Shown: one piece after another, positions 54,801 to 62,467 of the stretch
How the letters are laid out: each line of letters begins with the position of its first letter
Position numbering within the stretch: position 1 is the first letter of the stretch
Assembly: GCF_003008615.1 (NCBI RefSeq)
Contig: NZ_CP027657.1
Location: 2,914,001 to 2,978,000 of the forward strand
Direction: 5' to 3'
DNA length: 64,000 nucleotides
Source of the DNA: Pseudomonas mendocina
GTDB taxonomy: Bacteria; Pseudomonadota; Gammaproteobacteria; Pseudomonadales; Pseudomonadaceae
Program-made: the position numbers and the translations under genes
Notes under the pieces: model-generated
The model's database searches: none
The model's input: only the letters and a program-made list of their open reading frames with translations
What the model was told of the DNA's origin: nothing

Positions 54801-54967
54801 ATATCGCCAGAGAATATTATCGAATCTATTTTTTTTCCTGATGCTGCCATCGTCTCAATGGCGTCTTTAGCGGTTGCGTTAGCAATGGGTGTGCTATTTT
54901 CGAAGTGAAGTCCATATTTGGGATTTGTAGATATGTGTAGGTCAGATATATGTAAAATATTTTCCAT
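51803..54967 (-). CDS. Metallophosphoesterase-STAND NTPase fusion (candidate defence protein)
   Basis: 1054 residues in two recognisable parts. Residues 1-280 are a calcineurin-like metallophosphoesterase with every metal motif intact: D9-x-H11, G54-D55, GNHD (92-95), H212 and GHMH (240-243). A linker leads to a P-loop NTPase: Walker A GGVKKGKS (400-407) and a hydrophobic strand ending at D481 (TILID), the Walker B place. About 570 more residues are mostly helical, as in STAND sensor regions. The AT-rich composition and rare Pseudomonas codons (ATA, AGA, TTA) point to recent transfer. AAGGA precedes the ATG. It resembles effector-STAND proteins of anti-phage systems; the function is inferred, not shown. 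Confidence 0.85.
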   Translation of the reverse strand: MENILHISDLHISTNPKYGLHFENSTPIANATAKDAIETMAASGKKIDSIIFSGDIAFSGKTEEYEKALSHFVNPLLEALELSYKNLYICPGNHDSDRSAVDRFEKSYRENSSLQEKNQLAKDIISGSQTWQRVKAYNEFRSLIDKEKNNVAQSNQLFSTYKITENFHLLCLSSSWLAQDDNDKGKLFITESQIKEAIRSTPGNSQRIMIIHHPTGWLDQEDTKQVSTQIERKIDALLFGHMHEFDQSIESKFSEEITLRLQAGTLDPGEENPGYSIICLQNKGNIKYGKIIYRKYCQENKQYTQWNERGKNGEFDFSTDGIITFDSEKFSALSGRILDKADKELLINTGLSDSKKKSVRDLFISPNLGRPDCIEMFSSVKKIKTFEELLNFKGVSIISGGVKKGKSFALQYIYAKKLEKQATRNFSQIAFHLDCKAEKLHSKSRIIQKLCETYIDPDLGTSFEKKIKQSISDGCATILIDNFCEATAVERSSIIDFIVENPLCNYTISISTAEEMSVIGELSDRDGLTIGATSIGVLKRTNIREIISKWAPSMSFDTEDRIFSDVMQVVKNSQLPHNHFIYSMLLAIYENKRELKGILNEADVIENFIEILLKKHFISTSPNQPQYKELLHFLGFLCHEMILKDCYTFDRNHLLSMALEFNKYTMFSYPAESYIEPLISSGILTNIPPHQFTQLCFLDYGVAYYMQHSKELLEHVFADRNYLRHDKAIEYFASKNPSSINSLKFIKEKTDAAIQTARDIIISDHNIDISALDLNKIDNISFLDIASTSEQFEEKIKEVKSDRARHDELMDKISPLEPKGKLAERPKPFAGPSSSDCIVNLRENLSLYSRVFRSTELIMDPSETLSFFEDIVLGHIYLTKAIISRLDEDLIIPLIMPKIDSEFLAEDITKEERDEFVSTFKALISVIKGVIPNHVQGLMSENLSSRKPRLHNIIERSIKDNDNDVILSLLIFLLLDIERGDTIKNINALIDINTKFSKTATFFKIIQMLTNKHDLPEDVRTYLSKSALQLVSSNKEGLGQRIQMFQKKIEAEFG

Positions 54968-55146
54968 GAACTCAGTTCCTTATTGATGTTTAGAGTCATA
55001 AAGACATTTCCGGTGACTCCCTGAATCAGACACTCTGTATGGTTCGGCTCTTTGGGGCATACTGGGTCGACATTTTTCCCTTTCTTGCGGGGCCCTTCTT
55101 GTGGGTGTTTGGGGGGCAGACCACGATTCGTTGCCCTCTCTTGTCT
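54968..55146. promoter_or_regulatory. Leader/promoter region of the metallophosphoesterase-NTPase gene
   Basis: These 179 bases separate the end of the NERD gene from the start of the 1054-residue gene. No convincing reading frame or hexamer pair stands out. The last bases hold ATAAGGAACTGAGTTC, the ribosome site. Confidence 0.4.
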
Positions 55147-55737
55147 TTAAAGGCTCTGCATCGTCCGAGACTTCGGAAGTCCAGAGCATCCCCAAAATAG
55201 CTGTCCTGCTTTAGCTCCTGATTTCACTGTGCGAATCAGCAGCGTATTACCGCATCTCGGACATTGCCGCTCGGCTGTGAGATCGCTGCGGCGCTTGAGG
55301 TTTTGCACATGTGTGCGATGAGTAGCGAGGGTCGGGGCGCGGCGACTGGTTTGCATAGCGTGTAGCATGGCGTCGACTTCAGCCTTGCTGAATACCGGCA
55401 GCTGGACGGTGCGTTTGTAGAGCTTCTGCGTCCACTGCGCCTGCTTCTCGCTGCCGAAGATCCAGCCGCTCATGTTCTTCGTTTCCAGTACGAAGATGCC
55501 GTAGGGCGAGAGGAATACGTGGTCGATCTGCGTGGTGCCATCCGGCGTGTTCAGGGTGACGTTGTGCAGGCGGCGGTAGGTTTGCTTGTCCAGCTGCCAA
55601 TGGGCAAACAGGCGCACCAGCAGTTCGCCGATCTGCCCCTTGGCCCAGGGCGATTTGAGCAGGCCGATTAACAAGACTGCCGGGATGAGCCAGGCCAGCA
55701 TGCTCCAGACTTGGGCGACTATTGGGCTGTAATCCAT
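55147..55737 (-). CDS. NERD domain protein with internal deletion
   Basis: A 196-residue protein. An N-terminal transmembrane helix (about 8-26) is followed by the NERD nuclease-related domain with GQIGELLVRLF, TQIDHVFLS and FVLETKN (its active-site D and ExK). It then jumps from WTQKLYKRT straight to FSKAEVDAM: the NPLxQNxxH core expected in NERD proteins, some 60-70 residues, is missing in frame. The C-terminal topoisomerase-type zinc ribbon (CPRCG ... WGCSGLPKSR) has lost its fourth cysteine. It is probably inactive. AAGGAAG precedes the ATG. Confidence 0.75.
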   Translation of the reverse strand: MDYSPIVAQVWSMLAWLIPAVLLIGLLKSPWAKGQIGELLVRLFAHWQLDKQTYRRLHNVTLNTPDGTTQIDHVFLSPYGIFVLETKNMSGWIFGSEKQAQWTQKLYKRTVQLPVFSKAEVDAMLHAMQTSRRAPTLATHRTHVQNLKRRSDLTAERQCPRCGNTLLIRTVKSGAKAGQLFWGCSGLPKSRTMQSL

Positions 55738-55917
55738 TTTCTTCCTTGAGCAACTGCTTGGTGGGCGCCCGTGTCGCGGGCGAGCAGGCGTGCCGAAATC
55801 CAATTGCCTGGCACTGTTCCGGATAATGGCTAATTGCTTCCAATGGCTCAAGGGGGACGCGACCATTGTCCTATGTCGCGATGACGCACCAACGGCTGAT
55901 GAGCCCGGTTCAGGCGC

Positions 55918-56363
55918 TCAGCGTGCTATCTGGTAACGCATACTGCGCCCACCGCCGGGCAGCCGCTCGATGCAGCCCTTTTCCAGCAAGTCGCTCAGGT
56001 GGCGGGTCGCTGTTCGTCCAGCGGTTGTTGGTGCGCACGGGTGGCATCGAGCAGCAGTTCCGCCAGGCCTTCGGAGCGCGACGTGGTTCGACCTTCTTCG
56101 TTCAGCCCCAGGCGTCGCGCCAGTGATGAACGCACCGAACCAACATTCAGCTGCTCGCCCTCGATGGCTGAAGAGGCGACGATGTTTTGCAGCATGGCAT
56201 CCAGGCTGCTCTGCACTTCGGTGTCACTGCCCACCGCGCCAAGCATCCCTAACAAACGCCTCTGAGACTGAGCGCAAGCGCGCAGCAGCGGTGCAAGCGT
56301 TTCTGCTTGCCAACTGACGTGTGGCCAGTCGGGCTGCTGCCAGATCCAGAGCGGGTCGTTCAT
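55918..56363 (-). pseudogene. Fic family protein, internally deleted and frameshifted
   Basis: The first about 115 codons encode the DUF4172 N-terminus (LWIWQQPDWPH) and the Fic N-terminal helix with SSAIEGEQL, which fits the inhibitory [ST]xxxE[GN] motif, then SVRSSLARRLGL. After QPLDEQ the frame stops. In the next frame the C-terminal winged helix of the same family continues to its own stop (RTATRHLSDLLEKGCIE ... RSMRYQIAR). The Fic catalytic core (HPFxxGNGR) is gone. The intact ancestor would have AMPylated a target. Confidence 0.85.
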
Positions 56364-56375
56364 TGAGGGGGATCT

Positions 56376-56442
56376 ATGAGCCGATTAGCGAGCCTATTCG
56401 GCTCATTCAGTGAGCCGATAATGTCGGCTATTCGGCTCACTG
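56376..56442. promoter_or_regulatory. Repeated TGAGCCGA operator array upstream of the Fic gene
   Basis: Four copies of TGAGCCGA/TCGGCTCA (56377, 56398, 56411 and 56432, on alternating strands) lie just upstream of the Fic start. TGAGCCGA ... TCGGCTCA forms large dyads, and TCGGCTCA-TTCAG-TGAGCCGA a short one. The site probably binds the winged-helix end of the Fic protein or another regulator. Confidence 0.6.
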
Positions 56443-56538
56443 TCTAATCCGCAGCTCATGCTGGCCTGCTCCTGCCTAATGGTTCTGATAGGTGGCCCGG
56501 TTGTGATTCGCGAGCAAGGCCATTTGATCGGTCGCGCT

Positions 56539-56934
56539 CTACTCGGTGACTTCGAGTGTATAGACCCGTCTTGCTCGCAGGCCCGCGCATTGCGTGCCAT
56601 AGGTGCCAGCGGACATGTGTACTTCGTAGGAGCCAGCTTTCATTGGCGTGCCAGTGATTAGGCCATGCGGACTGCGGTTTTCGTGCTCTACTCGCAGTCC
56701 TTCGGGCAATGGATGCTTATCACTCACATAGATGCCATGAACCGGCGTGGAAGTGTCGACCACTTCAAGGTGGGCGTTATAGGGCTGACCGACCTTTGCT
56801 ACTGGAAGGCTTTCGGGAAGCATCACCGGATTCGGCCTAGTTGCGCAGCTCACCATAACGTTTCCGAACATAATGGTTTCACAGCCGGAGAGCGGCACAA
56901 TGAGAAAAAGGGTAAAAAGTGCTTTGCGCAGCAT
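56539..56934 (-). CDS. Small lipoprotein, probable immunity protein of the PAAR effector
   Basis: 131 residues. It has a lipoprotein signal peptide (MLRKALFTLFLIVPLSGC, lipobox LSGC), then a soluble domain with a PLPEGLRVEHENR-type Ig-like segment. The start at 56934 has AGGA upstream. It begins 17 bases after the PAAR effector stop, on the same strand. A periplasmic lipoprotein in that place is the usual position of a type VI immunity protein, but no family match supports it. Confidence 0.65.
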   Translation of the reverse strand: MLRKALFTLFLIVPLSGCETIMFGNVMVSCATRPNPVMLPESLPVAKVGQPYNAHLEVVDTSTPVHGIYVSDKHPLPEGLRVEHENRSPHGLITGTPMKAGSYEVHMSAGTYGTQCAGLRARRVYTLEVTE

Positions 56935-56951
56935 AAGGAAGTCCATCCTGA

Positions 56952-58289
56952 TTATGGGATTCTGCTGAAAACGATCCCGCCGAATATGTCCTTCAGCAGT
57001 TGTTTCAGGCTGTAGCCTCTCCTTGTTTGGTGCGCTACGTAGCCCCAGGAAAAGAAACTGGAGTTGGTAATCTCTTCTTCCAGGTCGGTGGTAGGGGTTA
57101 TCGCCCCTGCCTGAGTCTCTGGAGTGCCTTCCCACACGATCCAGTGGTTTTTACCGAGCCCGACCCCTCCGTCTACCATCATGGCGCAAACGAGCGAAGT
57201 GACATGGTACTGAGGGCCTTGATAACTAAGCAGCTCCATGAATTGCTTGAGATTGATATGCCCCCGAAATTGGATGTTGTCGAAGACCACGGTAGCACCA
57301 GACTTTGTAAACCAAGACTCCACTTTTCCGGGTAGGGTAATCCCTGGTACCTGATCGCTGGGTGAGTCGTAATCGAAGAAGGCATTTTCACTGTCACGAA
57401 GGCTGGCTAGCGATATCCAGTCAATTGCCGATATGCGGTCGCCTGCCGACGTGTCGCTGAAGTTCTTGGGGTTTCGGCAGTCATGGCTGGGCTTGATATG
57501 CAACTGCCCTATGGTGGTTTCGCCAGTTTCCCAGAGGTCGACGATTGCTTGAGTGTAGAGATCAGGGCGATCCATTAGCAGGGCATAGAAGAATGCAGCG
57601 GGGCCACAGAGGCTTGCCTCTTGCTGATTAGGGTAGGGGGCGATTCTTTCCTGAGTCGACACATACTGCCCGTGTGCTCTGGCTACTCGTACCCGGAGCT
57701 GCTCCACAACTTTACTCTTCTCGAACGGATCGCCAGGTGTGCCCATTGGATAGGCCTGGTCGTTGAAGACACGGCTCTGCCGGTTCTTGTCATTCTCGAA
57801 GCTCGCCAGCGTTTGAGCTGCAGCCGCTAATGGTGGAGGCGACGTCGGCGAGGTAGGGGGTAAAGGCGTTAGCGGCCTCGCAGCCTTAGCTGGGGCAGCA
57901 AAATGTGAGGCCATGGCAGAGATCGGTACTTCGATACCTCGGATGGATACCGTTGGTGCCTGGGTTTTCGCAGTTGGCAGCGAGATTGGTGCACTAAATG
58001 GGGCTGACACGATCGAGTCACCAATGATTATGTCCCCCGAACCGCCAACTATCACACCACCATGGTCGGTTGTGCTGCCGAGTGTGCTGGCGGGTCTTCC
58101 ATTGATCAGAACTGTGCTGGAAAAGGCACCACTGATGGCCTGACCGCAGGCGGCAGCATCACTTAGACGTGCTGCCGGTAAGTGGTTGAATAGGACGTCG
58201 GGTGAGCCAGTAACGATAGGATTGGTGCCGTGCCCAGGAAGAGGGCAGGAGACAGGGTCAGTTTGGCGAGCCGCCGGTTTTCCGCTCAT
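56952..58289 (-). CDS. PAAR-domain effector with C-terminal cysteine-peptidase-like domain
   Basis: A 445-residue protein. Residues 1-95 are a PAAR tip domain (DPVSCPLPGHG ... INGRPASTLGSTTDHGG ... GDIIIGDSIV). A Pro/Ala/Thr linker (about 95-165) leads to a C-terminal domain with Q223/E224-ASLCGPAAFFYAL (C228) and a late NHWIVWEG (H382), the order of a papain/C39-like peptidase. It is thus a likely type VI spike-delivered toxin. AAGGAGC precedes the ATG at 58289. No VgrG or type VI structural genes are near, so it is an orphan cargo. Confidence 0.85.
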   Translation of the reverse strand: MSGKPAARQTDPVSCPLPGHGTNPIVTGSPDVLFNHLPAARLSDAAACGQAISGAFSSTVLINGRPASTLGSTTDHGGVIVGGSGDIIIGDSIVSAPFSAPISLPTAKTQAPTVSIRGIEVPISAMASHFAAPAKAARPLTPLPPTSPTSPPPLAAAAQTLASFENDKNRQSRVFNDQAYPMGTPGDPFEKSKVVEQLRVRVARAHGQYVSTQERIAPYPNQQEASLCGPAAFFYALLMDRPDLYTQAIVDLWETGETTIGQLHIKPSHDCRNPKNFSDTSAGDRISAIDWISLASLRDSENAFFDYDSPSDQVPGITLPGKVESWFTKSGATVVFDNIQFRGHINLKQFMELLSYQGPQYHVTSLVCAMMVDGGVGLGKNHWIVWEGTPETQAGAITPTTDLEEEITNSSFFSWGYVAHQTRRGYSLKQLLKDIFGGIVFSRIP

Positions 58290-58436
58290 GGTGAAGCTCC
58301 TTTTAGTAGCAGTTGATCCTACTACTTGAGCTACCACGCCGACTCTCGAGTAATTGCTTGTTGAGTGAAAAGTCACGTTTTTGGAGAGACGCCAGGCTTT
58401 CACCAGGGCTTGATCTGTCTGCCTAGCTGTTTTGCC

Positions 58437-58483
58437 GCAGGCATGAAAAAGCCGCGCAATGCGCGGCTTTGAAGGTGGTGGGC
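58437..58483. repeat. 47-bp direct repeat, right (att-like, overlaps tRNA)
   Basis: It is identical to 51021-51067. It covers the last eight bases of the tRNA and its terminator, so the tRNA remains intact at this end. Confidence 0.9.
58446..58471 (-). terminator. Terminator of tRNA-Ile
   Basis: On the minus strand, AAAGCCGCGC-ATT-GCGCGGCTTT is followed by TTCATGCC. The same hairpin is present in the left repeat copy. Confidence 0.8.
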
Positions 58484-58552
58484 CCACACGGACTCGAACC
58501 GTGGACCAAAGGATTATGAGTCCTCTGCTCTAACCAACTGAGCTATAGGCCC
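58476..58552 (-). tRNA. tRNA-Ile (CAU anticodon, lysidine type)
   Basis: 77 nt. The 7-bp acceptor stem is GGGCCTA/TGGGCCC, the D-arm contains AGCTCAGTTGGTTAGAGC, the anticodon loop reads CTCATAA (CAU), the T-arm contains GGTTCGAGTCC, and the 3' CCA is encoded. The body matches the tRNA-Ile2 decoding AUA rather than initiator or elongator Met. It is the integration target of the neighbouring block. Confidence 0.95.
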
Positions 58553-58568
58553 CCAGAAGGCCGGCGGA

Positions 58569-61500
58569 TTATAACGGCGCGTTCTCGCCAGCGCCAACTG
58601 CTTGACCTGGCGAAAGAAATTTCCGGGCGAAGGCTTCGGCGGAGAGGGGGCAACTGACCACATAGCCTTGAATCTGCAGGCAGCCTTCGGCGGCCAGGCA
58701 GAGTTCCTGGGCTTTGGTCTCCACGCCCTCTGCGATCACTGTCAGTTGCATGCTGTTGCCCAGGGCGATGATGGCGCGGGTGATCGCCAGGTCGTGCGGG
58801 TCGTCGGGTAGGCCGCGGACAAACGACTGGTCGATTTTCAGCACATCCAGCGGCAGGCGCTTGAGGTAGCTGAGCGAGGAGTAGCCGGTGCCAAAGTCGT
58901 CGATGGCCAGTTGTACGCCCAGTTGTTTGAGGCGATGGAGAATCTCCAGCGCTTCGCCGGACTGGTTCATGATGAAATTTTCGGTGATCTCCAGTTGCAG
59001 CAACTCAGGCGCCAGGTCGTAGCGCTGTAGCAGTTCTTTGATGCGCGGTAACAGGCTGGGTTGGTGCAACTGGGCGCCGGCCAGGTTGACCGAGAGGGTG
59101 CCGAAGCCGCGATTGCTCTCCTGCCATTCCTGCAGTTGGCGGCAGGCCTCTTCCAGCACCCAGTCACCCAGCGGAACGATCAGCCCGCTTTCTTCGGCCA
59201 CCGGGATGAAACGATCCGGTGGTATGTCGCCGAATACCGGGTGTGGCCAGCGTACCAGGGCTTCGGCGCCGATCAGGCGTTGGCTGCGCAGGCAGTACTT
59301 TGGCTGGTAGTACAGGCGCAGCTCGTTGCGCTCCAGGGCGCGACGCAGTTCCTGTTCCATGGCCATGCGCTCGTTGACCTGAAAGGTCAGCGAGCGGGTA
59401 TAGAACTCGCTGCGGTTGCGTCCTTTCGCCTTGGACTGGTACATGGCGGCGTCGGCGTTCTTGACCAGTGTGGCGACGTCCATGCCGTCCTGCGGGTAGA
59501 GGCTGATGCCGATACTGGCGCTGATGAAGAACTCGTGGGCGTCGATCTCGAAGGGGGCGCTTAAGCAATGCAGCAGTTTCTGCGCGACCTGTTCGGCGTC
59601 CTGTGCCTGTTGCAGGCTCGGCAGCAGGATGATGAATTCGTCGCCGCCGAGGCGGGCGACAGTGTCGACGTTGCGCAACTGCAGCTTGAGGCGTGCGGCG
59701 ATGGCTTTGAGCAATTGGTCGCCGACCGGGTGGCCGAGGCTGTCGTTGATCTGTTTGAAGCGGTCGAGGTCGAGAAACAGCACCGCGCCCAATTGTTCGC
59801 TGACGCGTGAGCTGTCCAGCGCGCTGCGCAGGCGATTTTCGAACAGCAAGCGGTTGGGCAGGCCGGTCAGGTGATCATGATGGGCCTGGTGATCGAGTCG
59901 AGCCTGGGCATGCTTGAGGCTGGAGATATCGGCGAATACGCCCACGAAATGCGTGATCAGGTTGTCGCTGTTGCGCACGGCGCTGATGTTCAGCCATTCG
60001 GGATAGAACTCGCCGTTCTTGCGCCGGTTCCAGATCTCACCTTGCCAGTGGCCGTTGGCCGCGAGACTGTGCCACATGGCGGCATAGAAGGTGCTGTCAT
60101 GCTGACCGGAAGCCAGCATGCTGGGGCGCTGGCCGAGGGCCTCGGCTTCGCTGTAGCCGGTGATCTGGCTGAAGGCGCGGTTGACGGCGGTGATGCGTTG
60201 TTCGAGGTCGGTGATCATCACGCCTTCGGCGGTACTCTCGAAAACGGTGGCTGCCTGCTGCAGTTCGTCCTGCATGCGCTGGCGCTCGGTAATGTCGCGG
60301 GCAATGGTCAGCAGGCACTCCTCACCACCGATGAGCAGCGGTTGGGCGGACAGCTCACACAGGCGCTGATGGCCTTCCTTGGTGCGCACCGGGGCAATCA
60401 TTTCGCGCACGCTGCCCTGTTGGCGGACGCTGTCTATCAGGTATTGGCGGTCATCCGGGTTGGCCCAGATGCCCAGGCTGAGCGTGCTTTGCCCGTTGAT
60501 CTCGTCGAGGCCGTAGCCGGTTATGCGGCTGAAACCTTCGTTGGCCTCGACTATCAGGCCGTCGCGGCGGTGGGTAATCAGCAGGCCATCGGGCGAGGCG
60601 TGGAACGCCTTGGCGAACTTCTCCTCGGAAATCTGCAGTTGCTGCTGGGTGGTTTTCAGTTGGCTGATATCGCGCACCACGATGACCAGCACGGGCGTCT
60701 TGTCGAGGATGAACGGGCTGGCGGAGATCAGCCCGGTGAACAGGCTGCCGTCGACGCGGCGGAAGGGCATTTCCAGGTTGCGCAGGCGGTCGTCCTGCAG
60801 GCGCAGTAGCAGGCTGGGGCCGATGCCTGGGATGCCCCACAGGTCGAGTTCGGTGGCGGTTCTGCCGATGGCCTGTTCACTGCTGAGGCCGGTCTGGGCG
60901 GTGAAGGCGGCGTTGACTTCGAGCAGCACGCCGTCGAGACGTCGGGAGATGATGAGAATGTCCGGGCATTGCTGGAACACCGAGGCGAATTTCTGCTCGG
61001 ACAGACGCAGCGCCTGTTCGGTCTGCTTGGCTTCGCTGATGTCGATCATCAGGCCGCGAATGACCTGGCGTTCGCCGCGTTGCAGCAGGGTGACGATATC
61101 GCGAACCCAGACGGTGCGGCCGTCGGCTGCGAGCAGGCGGTACTCGAGGGCATGATCCTCGCCATTGGCGCATTGCTCCAGGCACGTGCGCAGGGTGCGT
61201 TGGTGGTCGTCCGGGTGCAGGTGGCGTTGCCAGAAACCGGGCTGCAGCCATTCCTGCAGGGGGTAGCCGAGCAGTTTTTCGGCGTGGGGCGAGACGTAGG
61301 TGTAGGTGAGCCCGCTCGACTCGGTTTCCCAGGTGATGGCCGAGAGGCTTTCGACCATGTCGCGAAAGTGCTGTTCGCGGCTGCGTAGCTCCTGCTCCAG
61401 AGCCTCTCGGTTGCGTATTTCGTGTTTCAGGCGGCGATTGATGCGCAGTATCGCCGCGATCACGGCCAGCAGGATGAGCAGTGCCGGCAAGGCGTACGAC

Positions 61501-62303
61501 AGCACTTCATACCAGGCGCTGCGGTTGTCCAGGTCGCTGCCGATCCAGGGCGCTTGCAGATTGGATATCTGCGCAGGGCTGAGGTCGGCGAAGAGTTTGT
61601 CGAGGATACCGATCAGGATTGGCTGATCGCGTGGCACGGCCATCGCCAGTTGGTAGCGATAGGGCGTCTCGCCGCTGATGTACAGGCCTTCGAGCTTGAG
61701 CTGACGCAAGCTCCAGACGCTGGAGGCGAGGTCGCTGACCAGGGCATCGGCCTGACCGGTGGCCAAGGCCTGAAGGGCTGCGGCCACATTGTGCAGGGTG
61801 AGCAGATTGAGATCCGGATGTTGCTGGCGCAGCAGTTCGTGTGGTGCGTAGTCGGCGACGACTGCGACCCTCAGGCCGTACAGGTCGTTGATCTTCTTCG
61901 GCTGCGGCCCGCCCTCACGAGCCATGATGATGATGGGAAAGTTCAGGTAGGGGCGGGTGAAGGCGAGGTACTGCTGACGCTCTGGCGTCGACATGATGGC
62001 CGGCAGCAGGTCGACCTGACCTGTACGAGCATGTTCCAGTATCGCGCTCCAGTTGCTGGGTTCGACGGGTTGAAACTGCACGTCGAGGCGCTTTTCGATC
62101 AGTCTGACGTAGTCGGCGGCAAGGCCCTGGATGTTGCCTTGCTCATCGCGGAATTCGAACGGTGGCCAGGATGCATCGACGCCCAGGCGCAGCTCGGGGT
62201 GGGCGGCCAGCCAGGTGCGCTCTTGTTCGCTGAGTGTGAGGGCTAGGGCCGGGGTCATCCAATACGCCAGGCACAACATCAAAATGGCTGGCAAGCGGGG
62301 CAT
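58569..62303 (-). CDS. rmcA: RmcA-like c-di-GMP regulator (SBP-PAS-GGDEF-EAL)
   Basis: 1244 residues. A signal peptide/anchor and a periplasmic SBP_bac_3-like domain (about 25-260) are followed by a transmembrane helix (about 275-297), several PAS domains (about 330-790), GGDEF (GGDEF motif ARLGGDEF, with I-site RNVD) and EAL with AEALVRW and DFGTGYSSLSYL. Both enzyme domains look intact. Pseudomonas aeruginosa RmcA (PA0575) has this size and architecture and sits beside rpoD, as here; it links redox state to c-di-GMP. The start at 62303 was chosen because the longer frame reads through non-coding sequence. Confidence 0.9.
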   Translation of the reverse strand: MPRLPAILMLCLAYWMTPALALTLSEQERTWLAAHPELRLGVDASWPPFEFRDEQGNIQGLAADYVRLIEKRLDVQFQPVEPSNWSAILEHARTGQVDLLPAIMSTPERQQYLAFTRPYLNFPIIIMAREGGPQPKKINDLYGLRVAVVADYAPHELLRQQHPDLNLLTLHNVAAALQALATGQADALVSDLASSVWSLRQLKLEGLYISGETPYRYQLAMAVPRDQPILIGILDKLFADLSPAQISNLQAPWIGSDLDNRSAWYEVLSYALPALLILLAVIAAILRINRRLKHEIRNREALEQELRSREQHFRDMVESLSAITWETESSGLTYTYVSPHAEKLLGYPLQEWLQPGFWQRHLHPDDHQRTLRTCLEQCANGEDHALEYRLLAADGRTVWVRDIVTLLQRGERQVIRGLMIDISEAKQTEQALRLSEQKFASVFQQCPDILIISRRLDGVLLEVNAAFTAQTGLSSEQAIGRTATELDLWGIPGIGPSLLLRLQDDRLRNLEMPFRRVDGSLFTGLISASPFILDKTPVLVIVVRDISQLKTTQQQLQISEEKFAKAFHASPDGLLITHRRDGLIVEANEGFSRITGYGLDEINGQSTLSLGIWANPDDRQYLIDSVRQQGSVREMIAPVRTKEGHQRLCELSAQPLLIGGEECLLTIARDITERQRMQDELQQAATVFESTAEGVMITDLEQRITAVNRAFSQITGYSEAEALGQRPSMLASGQHDSTFYAAMWHSLAANGHWQGEIWNRRKNGEFYPEWLNISAVRNSDNLITHFVGVFADISSLKHAQARLDHQAHHDHLTGLPNRLLFENRLRSALDSSRVSEQLGAVLFLDLDRFKQINDSLGHPVGDQLLKAIAARLKLQLRNVDTVARLGGDEFIILLPSLQQAQDAEQVAQKLLHCLSAPFEIDAHEFFISASIGISLYPQDGMDVATLVKNADAAMYQSKAKGRNRSEFYTRSLTFQVNERMAMEQELRRALERNELRLYYQPKYCLRSQRLIGAEALVRWPHPVFGDIPPDRFIPVAEESGLIVPLGDWVLEEACRQLQEWQESNRGFGTLSVNLAGAQLHQPSLLPRIKELLQRYDLAPELLQLEITENFIMNQSGEALEILHRLKQLGVQLAIDDFGTGYSSLSYLKRLPLDVLKIDQSFVRGLPDDPHDLAITRAIIALGNSMQLTVIAEGVETKAQELCLAAEGCLQIQGYVVSCPLSAEAFARKFLSPGQAVGAGENAPL

Positions 62304-62467
62304 AACGGTCTCGTTTCGCGATCGGTATCGTCGCAGTGTAGACCGCCCATGCAGGGGTGGCAGTTTGATTGCAACGGCAGCGGTGCCGTTTATTTGCGGG
62401 CGGCCTGGCGGGGCGACGGGCTGTTCCCCTGACCCCCGAGGTGGCTCTGCGCAGATGTGCCCTGAAA

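Larger units (their letters stand above)
51021..58483. mobile_element. Accessory block inserted at tRNA-Ile(CAU)
   Basis: The block is bounded by perfect 47-bp direct repeats, the right one at the 3' end of a tRNA-Ile(CAU) gene. All its recognisable genes point leftward: PAAR effector, lipoprotein, Fic pseudogene, deleted NERD gene and the metallophosphoesterase-NTPase. Base composition is mixed, and the 51.5-55 kb part is strikingly AT-rich. No integrase is present, so it is either a remnant or a cargo block mobilised in trans. Confidence 0.75.

Noticed and set aside
54980..55195. Minus-strand 71-codon frame between NERD and the 1054-residue gene as an extra system component
   Set aside because: It overlaps the NERD 3' end, has no ribosome site and low-complexity composition.
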